Shown one piece after another: positions 12,701 through 22,502 of a DNA stretch of 64,000 nt. Location of the stretch: contig OX637804.1 of NCBI GenBank assembly GCA_951802425.1, positions 496,001 through 560,000 on the forward strand. Direction: 5' to 3'. Made by a program: the position numbers and the translations under genes. This DNA is from Clavaria fumosa. Lineage: Eukaryota > Basidiomycota > Agaricomycetes > Agaricales > Clavariaceae. Each line of letters begins with the position of its first letter. Positions within the stretch are counted from its first letter, which is position 1. Under the pieces are notes generated by a model. The model saw only the letters and a program-made list of their open reading frames with translations, ran no database searches and was not told the DNA's origin.

Positions 12701-13416
12701 ATCCCCAGGGGTGTGAACAGAACTGGCAAAGAGTGTTGGGCAAGGTTTCCCATCATGTCCAAGGTGAATAAGGAGTCCTAAATTTCCCAGGTCCTCTCTC
12801 TCAAAGAACTTCCCTGTCCATCTCCATATACGATGGAAAGGAAGATGTTGATGTTGTACCAGGCAACAGTTGTGACAAAGAACTTGTTGGCCCTGGCAAC
12901 AGTCAAGACAACGAAATAAGGCTAATGGTCCACCACAAACCACACAACTAGAGTCATGTGGGAGAGCCTCAAGTCCAACTATTGCAGAGAGGTGAAGACT
13001 GCACGCATCCTCTTTCCACTCTCACAGGAAGTCATTTTGAGTCTAAATAATTTTGAGTAAGACATATGGTCATACAGTGTGTTTGGTTTGCACACCTTTC
13101 CCTTCCGCAAACGTTTGGGAGTAGGACTTTTTGGTGTCTCAAATTCTAAAGTCATTGAAGCCAAGGCTTCAGGACTTATCTCTCTGCCTCGTTTCTTTGA
13201 TGGTGATTGAGATACAGCCCTCCTTTCTTGGAATACTGGCTGATCTCTCCCTACCACCTTCCTGCCCCATGTCCTCTCCTTAACCTCAAAAACCCTCTCT
13301 ATGGCTCGTGTTGCTCCTTTCTTGCGAATGACTGCATGCATGGTTGGTTTCACATTAAACAAAGTCACATGATCACATGAGGTGAGACAGGAACGTGACC
13401 AACGAAGCCTCATCAC
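9736..13416 (-). pseudogene. KDZ-superfamily DNA transposase 1, degenerate
   Basis: The open segments in order (13416-12979, 12943-12107, 12091-11837, 11862-11647, 11631-11152, 11159-10962, 10819-10274, 10277-10041, 9981-9736) reconstruct a KDZ (Kyakuja-Dileera-Zisupton) transposase. Visible are the CxC2-type cysteine cluster (CVVCGG, FRCLDCCQGQQVLCHNCC, then LGLLIHLGHDGKPCP), the linker CPSCPQPGIN and the RNase-H-fold core with VVDLQKGER, YDVGCEWHINFQ and GQLDGEVLESLW, which hold the expected D, D and E. The helical C-terminus has ALRRLRIALGEKS and LLKHEMQW. Such enzymes cut and paste their own element. Some gaps are plausible introns, but a +1 shift near 12960 and an in-frame TAA near 12107 indicate decay. 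The terminal inverted repeats were not found. Confidence 0.85.
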
Positions 13417-13671
13417 GTGCAGCCTTTGTCCTGAAGCTCGCCACTAGATTCACATTGTGTCATGAAGTCTCAACAGCTTGTTGTTACTCTGAGCAACAGT
13501 GTAGATAAATATAAAATGATCATAGTTTTTCATACATAACATGTGAAAAACTTGGTCACTGCTGTCGAATGCATGATTGAACTACAACAGTTCACATGAC
13601 AGAAAAAATGATTCATGAAGCAGAAGTATGATTTCACAACATAGAAATTATTTGTACAAGGCAAGAAATTC

Positions 13672-15365
13672 CTAGAACATGTAGTAAAAATCTCGGGAGG
13701 CCTTCCAGATGGTCAAGAAGCTGGCAGGAGTCCCGTACAGGAGGCGCCTCCCCCAGCCCGCAATTCCTCCACTCGTAATCTCCAAGCCACTCTTGCCTGC
13801 TTTCTGCCCTTTCCAGCCACATGAACAAGAGACAGAATAAAAACCAGGCTTTGCCATCTCAGTGCCAATTGTCAGTGTACGAACAGCATGACAGACTGGG
13901 CACTGTGGCGAAATCAGGTCCCCGAGCGGACGGAGATTCTTGTGCCACCAAACATACTCGAGGCCGATGAATGGTGAAAATACCTTGACTGATGTATGGG
14001 CACCGAGGCCCTCTTCCTCTTTCAAAAGTTTGGGGAGAATTCGAACGATGGAAAAACACTCGACGAAATTCTTGATGACAAGTTTCAGCAAAAATGAGGT
14101 TGCCAAGTGTGGATAAAAGTTCGGTTGACCAAACCCGATGATGTGGTTGAAATACTGACTGCTGGTTGTGAGAAAGTAGGCAGAAACTCAAAATAAGCCA
14201 CTTACGCCTTCGCAAACTTTTGCATTGCGAAGAGGGACGCATCCGTCTCCCACATACTCCCACATACCTCCATAATGAGCATCGAGTGTGCACCCTTGGC
14301 AAACGATGTGAGATCTGGCCCAAGAATCGCTTCTAGAAACTAAAAATGAATGTATCCAGATCACTAATATCAAAAATCATGTGAAGAAAGACTTACCACT
14401 CCGATTTCAAGGGCTGTGCCTGGGGTGCAGTGAGGATCGCCACTGTCAGGGTTGGTATGCGTGTATAAAAAGACAAGGAGACGCGTAACTCTCTTTCTGA
14501 ATAAGAGAATAGTAATAAACATCAGAAATTGACTTATAAATAAAAAATAAGACTTACTGTTGAATATGTTTTACAAATTTCGCCAAGATCGACTGGTGCT
14601 TCTGCAACGACTTGATGTCCAATGGAATAACATCCAGCTTGACTTCTAATTCGAGGAATTCCTTTCCCTCTGATTCTGGGGTGTACCACCCACTCAGCGT
14701 GTTCGCCACAGACTTGAAAGGATCACCCCTTTCAGTGATGGAGCTGAGGCGAATATTGACAAGGGCGATTGAGTCGGTGTTTTGGCGTGCGTAGTGTCCT
14801 CGGAGTGTGGCAGGCTTGACTAACCCAAACAGTTGTGGGATGGGTTGATCATCATGGTGAAGGGGCTAAGAGCTCAAAATTTTAGTTCCTACCGCACAAG
14901 GTATGAAAATAAAACCATACATGATAGGGCTCGTTCCGAGCGTCAGACCTGATATGGCAACTCACACACATGAACTTTGTGTTTGCCTGGGCAACCAGGT
15001 GCTGCCCCCCTGGGATACTCAAGCACCTGTCACACATCGTTCATGGACAGTAATCGCAATTTAGAGATAGCCCGCCATTCCCACACCCAGAACACCACTA
15101 TGGGGCAGTCAGGTCAGATCCAATGGCAAATCCAAAGGGGGTCCACTCACCTCATCATTTGCCTCTGGGTCTGCAGGATGAACCGTAGGCTGATCTCCTG
15201 ATCAACACGATCAGAATGGACAGACACACCAGTGCTTACCAGAACGAGAGCAGGATCCTTGCGTGCTGGTGCAGGATCAGCAGACTTGGGATAGTCCTTA
15301 GGCAGGGTGGCTCTCATAGCAGGAGCACCAGATGACCTCTTAGCAGATTGCTTAGTCCTAGCCAT
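13672..15365 (-). CDS. Histone H3-tail mimic protein with zinc fingers, one in-frame TGA
   Basis: My seven-exon model is 15365-15240, 15189-15151, 15097-14921, 14865-14576, 14496-14397, 14339-14206 and 14158-13672. All introns are GT-AG, all phases match, and about 450 codons result. The protein begins MARTKQSAKRSSGAPAMR, close to the H3 tail ARTKQTARKSTGG: K4 and its context are kept, while R8-K9 is inverted to K-R. An acidic linker (ADPEANDE) follows, then a PHD-like zinc finger of four CxxC pairs (Cys 57/60, 69/72, 77/80, 99/102, then His103). A large domain comes next (QLFGLVKPATLRG, FLEAILGPDL, GLGAHTSVKVF, VWWHKNLRPLG), and a C-terminal zinc ribbon (CPVC, CSCGW). I recall similarly built proteins from Agaricomycete genomes, but no assigned function. 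Codon 74 is TGA (15043-15041) in CP-stop-TMC, where CGA would give arginine, so this copy may be a fresh pseudogene. It lies 255 bp upstream of KDZ 1 on the same strand. Confidence 0.72.
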
Positions 15366-15880
15366 GATTGTGTGAACAGACAAGGCAGACAAGGCGTCAT
15401 GACTCAAAGTGTCGGCCGAACACGTCACATGACTTAAAAGATCATGCGGAATGCGGTAAACAACGCACAGCATAGACGTCAGTTTAAAGACGAAGTGCAA
15501 TTCATTGACATTTTTTTTCACTCAACAAAAAATCCTAACTATGCAGCTCAGTGGTGTGGAACCCCCAATGCGGGCCCTCATTGGGAGCACCCCACCACAT
15601 GAACCTTACATGAATATGATGTCTACAACTACAAAAGATGAGAAAACACAGAAACCGGTAGTTGGTGCCAACACCTGTGGTTGAGTGTTGGGGTCGCACA
15701 TCGCAAAGTCACCTGAAATTGCTTAAGTAAAAAGGGGATGTTGAAGTGGTACACTTACCTTGTCCTAATCTCTCCATCTCAATGGCCGACCGCATGGGTA
15801 GTAAGCATAGAATCGGGCTGGTCCAAAAATCAGTAAGTGAGAGGAGGGTGAGATGTGCATACCTTGTGAGTGTCACTACC
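15366..15880. other. Upstream region of the H3-mimic gene
   Basis: No gene recognised. It should hold the promoter of the H3-tail mimic if that is expressed; I see no convincing TATA box. The minus-strand open frame upstream of the MARTKQ start (to 15521) has no protein-like features. Confidence 0.4.
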
Positions 15881-16312
15881 CAAGGGTAGTAGGAACTGAC
15901 CAAGTTGGTGAGGAAGGCCACTGAGAGCCACACACCCTGACTCACCACAGAGCCAAGTTGTGTTGAGAAAGCCACCGAGGGCTGTGTCGCCTAACGCACC
16001 GCAGCGTCAATGAGAGAAAGCCAAATGAGAGAAAGGCCACCGAGGGCCGTGTCGCTTAACGCACCACAGCGTCAACGAGAGAAAGCCACCAAGGGCCGTG
16101 TCGCTTAATGCACCGCAGCGTCAACGAGAGAAAGCCACCAAGGGCCGTGTCGCTTAACGCACCGCAGCATCAACGAGAGAAAGCCAAATGAGAGAAAGGC
16201 CACCGAGGGCCATACACCCCGACACACCGTGGCGTCAGGGTGTTGAGTCGAGAGGCCACCGAGGGCCACACGCCCTGACACACCGCAGCGTCAAGGCGTT
16301 GAGTCGCTAGGG
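15881..16312. repeat. Minisatellite, 49-bp unit with longer degenerate units
   Basis: The unit GAGAGAAAGCCACCAAGGGC-CGTGTCGCTTAACGCACC-GCAGCGTCAAC recurs with a spacing of 49 bases (phase points 16049, 16098, 16147), with one 65-base step before (15984) and diverged copies on both sides (GCCACACACCCTGAC, GGCCACACGCCCTGACACACC). Confidence 0.85.
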
Positions 16313-16480
16313 GGGCTGGAGGAGGGAAAAGGCTGTATGCATCCAGCCCTTTCCTTCCTTCAGCCCCCTTTCGCGTGGACAGGGGAGTGCAAAGATAATG
16401 AGGGCGGTCATTGTGGTAGAGGGGAAAGGGTGGTGCAAGAAAAAAAAGATGACTCCATGTTTTTGAACTTCAACATGGGT

Positions 16481-16606
16481 TCCCACACTCACGATCATGT
16501 GATCTGATGCGTCAGGTCCCTTCCCACACTCACAATCATGTGATCTGACGCATCAGGTCCCTTCCCACACTCACGATCATGTGACCTGACGCGTCACGTC
16601 CCTTGC
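16481..16606. repeat. Minisatellite, 41-bp unit, three copies
   Basis: Phase points TCCCACACTC at 16481, 16522 and 16563 are 41 bases apart. Each copy carries the palindromic words ATCATGTGAT and TGACGCGTCA or near variants, so each copy can form two short hairpins. A further ACATGACGCGTCATGT palindrome lies nearby at about 16790-16805. Confidence 0.85.
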
Positions 16607-16818
16607 TTAGTTTAGAAAGATGGCTTACATAATCTTAGCAAAGCATGCCAAGCTCACACAATTGCATGCATAATGAGAACATAAATTATATAAGTAATTA
16701 ATATATGAAAGCCAATGTCAGAATACAAACTTGCAGCATGTGAGAGACAATAAACTTGTTTCCAGGATGTGTATAATCACATGACTTTACATGACGCGTC
16801 ATGTAAGAATCCTGGCAC

Positions 16819-18531
16819 GTGATTGTTCAACTTCTCCTCGACCTTCCTCGACAAGAGCTGCACTCAAAAAAAATGGTCTGGGTACTAGACATCTATCAAC
16901 CTATTTTATCCCATGGATATGATAAATGGCTTCAGACAAAGGGGAAGGAGAGGCTGGATAGAGTAGATAAAACTGCAAGGCGCCTGCAGCAAGCATATAG
17001 CAAACTTGTGGTAAAAGGCAAGGCAGTCCCGCCATTGCCAGCAGACCTCAATAAAGTATATCCCATCTTATCAGAGTTTGACCATGCTGACTTTGCAATC
17101 CATAGGCTGTCCAAAACTGGTTCAAAAATACTTGGTCCAAGGGAAACCCCATCAAACAGCAATCAGATCCTCGAGATGCCAAGGGATTGGACCAAGCAAA
17201 TGGAGGGGTTGATGAAGGAGAGAATGAGGCTGATGTAGGGAAGTCTATGTGGGGGAAGAAATGGAACAAAAGGACCGTTATTGGGCAGTTGTACAAAGAC
17301 AGAGTTCAGCAGGAACAGGAGCGGCTTATTGGGGAGGGTCTCACCCCCTTTGCAGCATATCAGCCTGCACTTACAAAGGTCTTGGAAGGTCTTAGTGAGG
17401 CTGACTGAGAAAATTGTGCTGGACAAGCCAATAAATGGAATACTGGCTCATGGCCAAGGGAATTGCAGATCGAGTACGTTCAACTACTATCACAAATATA
17501 TCTTCATACTAATGTAACACTAGGAAAGCAGAAAAAGATTTGTTTGGAGCTGTAAATTCCTTTATAAATGACATGCACTGCAAAATGGGCATCCGGCTTG
17601 TCATGTTCACGTCGTACCTGAATGAGGAGGATGAAGCTGTTTGCTCAAAGTGAGAGAGCAATTGCAGCGCACCATGTGTCTTTAGTAACTTTGGATTCCC
17701 AGGTTCGAAACAAAGGATAATGATCGCCGATTTACGTCTGAATACAAAGACTGGAAAAAAGGCAATATATGGGAGAATTGGTGTCGGTATGGGGCATCCT
17801 TTGCAGCTGGTTAGTGCAACAATTGTGTCCTTTAGATCATGCTCTCATTTCTGGCAAAAGAAAATGATGGAGATGATAACAATGAGAAGAAGGCATGGGC
17901 AACACTTACATTTGACAACGACTACCCTGTACTACCTGAACGGCCACAGGGTGCCTCACTGCCTGACCTCAAGCGGTTGATTCGTGAATTTGTGAAGGCT
18001 GTTCACAGTATGAACACTTCTCCTGCCATAATTATTATTTGACTTACATTATTTTGAAGGGCTTGATTGCCACACTTCGTCTGTTCCATGGGCCAAATTG
18101 GTGGCAAACCCACATGAGTTTATTGAGCGAGGAATACCCGCTGCTGGTGTACTCAAGGATCCATCCTATATGACAAAGTTGGATGCTGAAGGTGTATACG
18201 ATTACTGGTTGGATTGCCAGAATCATGGAGAAATTCCACTTTGATTCATAAAGCATGGCTGGCATGCAGACAAGGCTTCGAGGAATCCTTAAATTGGATG
18301 GGTGACACCAGATGAGTCTGATGATGATGACGAGAGTCATAGGGAGGGGAGCGCTGTACCAAACAGAGAGAAAAATAAGGGAAAAGAAAGGCAGATAGGC
18401 AAGGAGAGAGAGAAAAATAAGGGGAAAGAAAAGCGTATAGGCGAGGGTAGTGTTGCCGCAGCTAGACTAGTCACAAGCCAGCTAGACCAGCTGCAGCTCG
18501 TGACTACTCTAGCTGGTCTCAATTTGTCTTA
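16819..18531 (+). pseudogene. Decayed gene of an Agaricomycete family, unknown function
   Basis: Protein-like segments follow one another in shifting frames. The first has LDIYQPILSHGYDKW and ARRLQQAYSKLVVKG (from 16819); the next KSMWGKKWNKRTVIGQLY and PFAAYQPALTKVLEGLSEAD (17187-17408). They are followed by FDNDYPVLPE and LKRLIREFVKAVHS (about 17900-18015), and a Lys/Glu-rich tail with DESDDDDESHREG (18302-18531). The motif order resembles a multi-copy Agaricomycete family in which such a WGKKW/QPALT block precedes a LPE...LIREFV block; no function is known to me. Some breaks may be introns, but the multiple shifts point to a pseudogene. Confidence 0.5.
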
Positions 18532-19041
18532 GCTGTAGTCATAGCTGCAGCTGGTGAGTTTAGCTGACTATAGTCATGGCTTAGCTGCCAACTCTTATAT
18601 TATAATTATGTGTTCATTCTCACTGCTGTAATGCCCTGGTGGTCATGACACTGTGGTACTGCCGCTTTGACTAATAATGCAATGCCACTACTATCACCAG
18701 TTACAACCACTGTCACTGTCAGTTTATAAGCTGGTTCATATGCAACAAGTCTAAGAATGATAAAGTCAGCACAGCAGGGATAAAAAGGTGAGTTACAACA
18801 TGGCTAACAAGATAATAGAGCATTTAACAGTGAAATATTTGAAAGATAAAGTGCTATTCTCAACTTATTTCACTTGAAACTTTACATCAAACCTAGCCAT
18901 AGCTTAGCTGCAGCTATCAGCTATGGAAATATCAATAGCCATAGTCATAGCTGATTGCCAGCTAGGCTACAGCTACAATCAGCTAAGGCTATGGCTATTA
19001 GTCAGCTACTAGTCATAGCTGTGGCAACACTAGGCGAGGGG
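18532..19041. other. TAGCTGCAGCTA-rich stretch without a recognised gene
   Basis: Dense TAGCTG, CAGCTA and CATAGCTG words flank both sides (about 18460-18600 and 18890-19020) of a more ordinary middle. The two word-rich flanks could be inverted ends of a small non-autonomous element that inserted between the decayed gene and gene A, but I could not define exact ends. Confidence 0.35.
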
Positions 19042-20386
19042 ATGGATTCATCAAGCTCGCCCGCTCCTGCTGAAGTCTCTCCCACTCCTGCTGAAGGCTC
19101 TCCCGCTCCTGCTGAAGGCTCTCCTGCTCCTGCTGAAGGCTCTCCTGCTCTGGCTGAAGGCTCGCCTGCTGCTGCTGAAGACCGACTCGCATATTTGTTG
19201 AAGCTCTCCACATATGAAGGATATACTCATGCTCTCAAACTCTTGGACTATGTGGTATGTCCCCCATTTTGTTCACGAATCAAGCCCTTATCCACACTCT
19301 CATAGCCACGCATTTCCCTGGATTATATAATCACTGCTTCCTGGTGCCATTGGACATTCGACAAGCCAGTGCTCCCCAAGACATTTTATGCCAAGAGCGA
19401 ACACCCTGACAACCGGTATCGCTTTGCTAGTTCCTTGAAAGGCCTTTTTGAGTCTGAAAATCCACCAAAGTCCCATGCTCATGTGGAGGAACTTCTGCTT
19501 GGACTGGGTTTAGCACTGAGAGATGTGCACTTCGTACTCTTTACAGAACCTGAAGACCTCTCTGGAAAGCTTCCGTCATACTTGCAGGACATTGACATTG
19601 CTGCATGGGATGTCTTGACTGCAACAGCAGATTGTCTGGCTGCAGTAATTGAGAGGTGAGCCTGTTGCATCAATTTCTTCCACCATGCTCATGTCTCAAT
19701 TATTTTAAGGCATTATCGAAAGTCCAAGCCAGCTAAGCCAGCATCTGCTAAGACTTACATGACCAGTCTCCTGCCAAATATGATGCAGAGGTTATCGAAT
19801 GAGGTTGGTTTGGGATTTGAGGATTCAGAGAAGCTGGGAGCAGACTGGAGAGCCTTATGTGAGACTTGGATTGAAGCTGAATCTGCCTTGGCGACAGCTG
19901 GAGGACCACCATTGGCACTGGAGAACCATGGAGTCCCTGTTCCTCCTTCCCTCATCAGGTGGAGCCATACTCAGTTAGCAAGAAATTACGAGGATATCGA
20001 CTATCCCTCAATTGGCCTAGAGGTCGCTGAATGGTGGGGGAGGATCCGGCCTGAAGGTGATGAGCAAGATGCTGACATCTTGGTCAAAAAGGAATGGTGT
20101 GGGGGTGGTTTGACAAGAATTGTTCTCCTTGTCATGGGGATGAAGGTATGGGGATTGAGTCTGGAAGAGGAAGAACAGGCTGCTTGGAGCCAAATGGTGA
20201 GAGAAGTGGCTGATATATTCAAGCTCATTCCATTGGCCCAAGTTCTGTAAGTGAAATATTCCCTGAGTGAGCAAGAACTCACATTGATTTAGAAGGAGAC
20301 AAATGCGGGAGAGAAAAAGGAAGGAGACAGGAGTGGTGAAGATAGGACCTCCAGCAGGGAAGCATAGGAAAGTCCGAAAGCAATAG
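19042..20386 (+). CDS. Gene A: Agaricomycete-type protein of unknown function
   Basis: Proposed exons: 19042-19251 (GTATGT donor), a second exon from about 19306 to 19655 (GTGAGC donor), a third from about 19710 to 20246 (GTAAGT donor) and a last one to the TAG at 20384-20386. The start MDSSSSPAPAEVS opens a short repeat of PAEGSPA. Then come the helical segments YEGYTHALKLLDYV and WCHWTFDKPVLPKTFY, the block LLLGLGLALRDVHFVLFTEP, a region with DWRALCETWIEAESALATAG and EVAEWWGRIRP, and LTRIVLLVMGMKVWGL. A basic tail (MRERKRKE to HRKVRKQ) could be a nuclear-localisation signal. Paralogous gene B lies at 24725-25651. No enzymatic motif is seen. The splice sites of exon 2 are approximate. Confidence 0.6.
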
Positions 20387-20439
20387 GGAGGATATTCAAT
20401 GTCTGGTATGACAACGGTAATAAATATCCGAATATTCCA

Positions 20440-21725
20440 TGCCAATGTCTATTGGGCATAGAATATTCTATACCATGTCTGTCGGACCAATGGCTATTGT
20501 GCAAAGAATATTCTTGCCCACCGCCAGACCCATGGTTATTAGTCAGAGAATATTCTATACTATGTCCGCCGGACCGGTGGCTATTGGGCAAAGAATATTC
20601 CCACCCACCGCCGGACCAATGGCTATTAAGCAGAGAATATTCTATACCATGTCTGTCAGACCAATGGTTATTGGGCAAAGAATATTCTTGCCAACCACTG
20701 GACCCATGGTTATTAGGCAGAGAATATTCTATACTATGTCCGCCGGACCGATGGCTATTGGGCAAGGAATATTCTTGCCCACCACCGGACCCATGATTAT
20801 TAGGCAGAGAATATTCTATATTATGTCCACCGGACCAGTGGCTATCGGGCAAGGAATATTCTTGCCCACCGCCGGACCAGTGGCTATCAGGCAAGGAATA
20901 TTCTTGCCCACCACCGGACCCATGGTTATTGGGCAGAGAATATTCTATACTATGTCCGCCGGACTGATGGCTATCGGGCAAAGAATATTCCCACCCACCG
21001 CCGGACCAATGGCTATCAAGCAGAGAATATTCTATACCATGTCCGTCGGACCAATGGTTATTGGGCAAAGAATATTCTTGCCAACCGCTGGACCCATGGT
21101 TATTAGGCAGAGAATATTCTATACTATGTCCGCCGGACCGATGGTTATTAGGCAGAGAATATTCTATACTATGTCCGCCGGACCGATGGCTATCGGGCAA
21201 AGAATATTCCCACCCACCACCGGACCAATGGCTATTGAGCAGAGAATATTCTATACCATGTCCGTTGGACCAGTGGTTATTAGGCAAAGAATATTCTTGC
21301 CAACCGCCGGACCCATGATTATTAGGCAGAGAATATTCTATACTATGTCCGCCGGACTGATGGCTATTGGGCAAGGAATATTCTATACTATGTCTGCCGG
21401 ACTGATGGCTATTGGGCAAGGAATATTCTTGCCCACTGCCGGACCCATGGTTATTAGGCAGAGAATATTCTATACTATGTCCGCCGGACCGATGGCTATT
21501 GGGCAAAGAATATTCTCACCCACCACCGGACCAATGGCTATTGAGCAGAGAATATTCTATACCATGTCCGTTGGACCAATGGTTATTAGGCAAAGAATAT
21601 TCTTGCCAACCACCGGACCCATGGTTATTAGGCAGAGAATATTCTATACCATGTCCACCGGACCGATGGCTGTTGGGTAAAGGATACTCTCTGCCGGACC
21701 CATCACATATGTTCAAATTGGATAC
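20440..21725 (+). repeat. Satellite array 2, alternating 42- and 45-bp monomers
   Basis: Units read AGAATATTCTATACCATGTC-CGCCGGACCGATGGCTATTG-GGCA, alternating with AGAATATTCTTGCCCACCGC-CGGACCCATGGTTATTAG-GCAG. Because 42 and 45 are multiples of three, both strands stay open for more than 400 codons, encoding QRIFYTMSAGP-type repeats on plus and EYSLPNNHGSGG-type repeats on minus. It shares the GAATATTC palindrome, the CCGCCGGA box and ATGGCTA with arrays 1 and 3. It begins right after gene A. Confidence 0.92.
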
Positions 21726-21967
21726 TTCCGCCAGACTCTGCTGGTGCAAGTGAACTGGAGGATATTCACCATCCGGTATCCCATGTCTATTGGGGGATTT
21801 TGACTGAATGGGTTGCGTGGTGGTCATGCTGCATCGTGCGCATTGGATGCAGCGGACGTCATCCTGGAGATGGAGAGGCTGATCCGCTGACGGACATTAA
21901 GGTGCGGCGGCTGGGGTGATTGACCAGCCGAAAAGGTACACAAGGATGACTAATTCTGATCTGTTGG
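21726..21967. other. Short stretch without a recognised gene
   Basis: Transition from satellite array 2 to the second GC-rich block; no coding or repeat signal was recognised. Confidence 0.4.
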
Positions 21968-22115
21968 AGGCCCCGGCCTGAGCCAAGGGCCCAGGGCTTG
22001 TTACCTTCTCAGGCCGGGCCTTGGGCCCTCAGAAGCCCCCTGCAAAGCCCGGCTCGGCCCGGCCTAATTAGGGCTCGGCTCGGCCGGCCTAGGGCTTCGA
22101 GCCGGGCTTGCCCCA
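21968..22115. repeat. GC-rich CCCGGCCTGA repeat block, copy 2
   Basis: Same word set as 5412-5560 (CCCCGGCCTGAG, CAGGCCGGGCC, GGCTCGGCTCGGCC). Two copies 16.5 kb apart in otherwise AT-rich DNA indicate a dispersed repeat. Each lies next to a satellite/KDZ block. Confidence 0.55.
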
Positions 22116-22319
22116 TCACTAAAGGGGGGCTTGTTTTTGCAGTCAAGATGACATTGCTAAGCACTGATCTTACTCCTGGGATGTGTGATGCCATAGTGTT
22201 CGAATATTTTTCCAAGGTCACGGGTCACCCCTCCCCTGTTCGGCTGTTCAAAATGAAACTTTTGGTCACATGTCACAAGGGTGTTCGTATTGAACAAAAT
22301 GGTACAGTACCTCTGATAC

Positions 22320-22445
22320 GGCAGACCTCAAATGAATATTCTGCCAGCTATTACCTCTAATACAGCAGATGCCAAATGGATATTCTCCTAGCTATTATCA
22401 CTGATGTGGCGGAGGTAAAGAGGATATTCTGCCTTCAATTTGAGC
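22320..22445 (-). repeat. Short inverted remnant of the satellite-3 type
   Basis: Read on the minus strand, this segment gives GAATATCCATTTGGCATCTG and AATAGCTAGGAGAATAT, matching array 3 (GAATATCCATTTGACATCTG and AATGGCTAGGAGAATAT) in the opposite orientation. It lies directly downstream of KDZ 2, so satellite-type repeats face each other on the two sides of the KDZ 2/gene B block. Confidence 0.7.
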
Positions 22446-22502
22446 ATATGTGAACAGCATATTCTAAAAGCCATCTCAAAGCTACTAGCAGATTTAGATT
22501 GC

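Noticed and set aside
20289..21506. 405-codon minus-strand repeat protein
   Set aside because: It coincides with satellite array 2 and an equally long plus frame; kept only as a finding, not as a gene.
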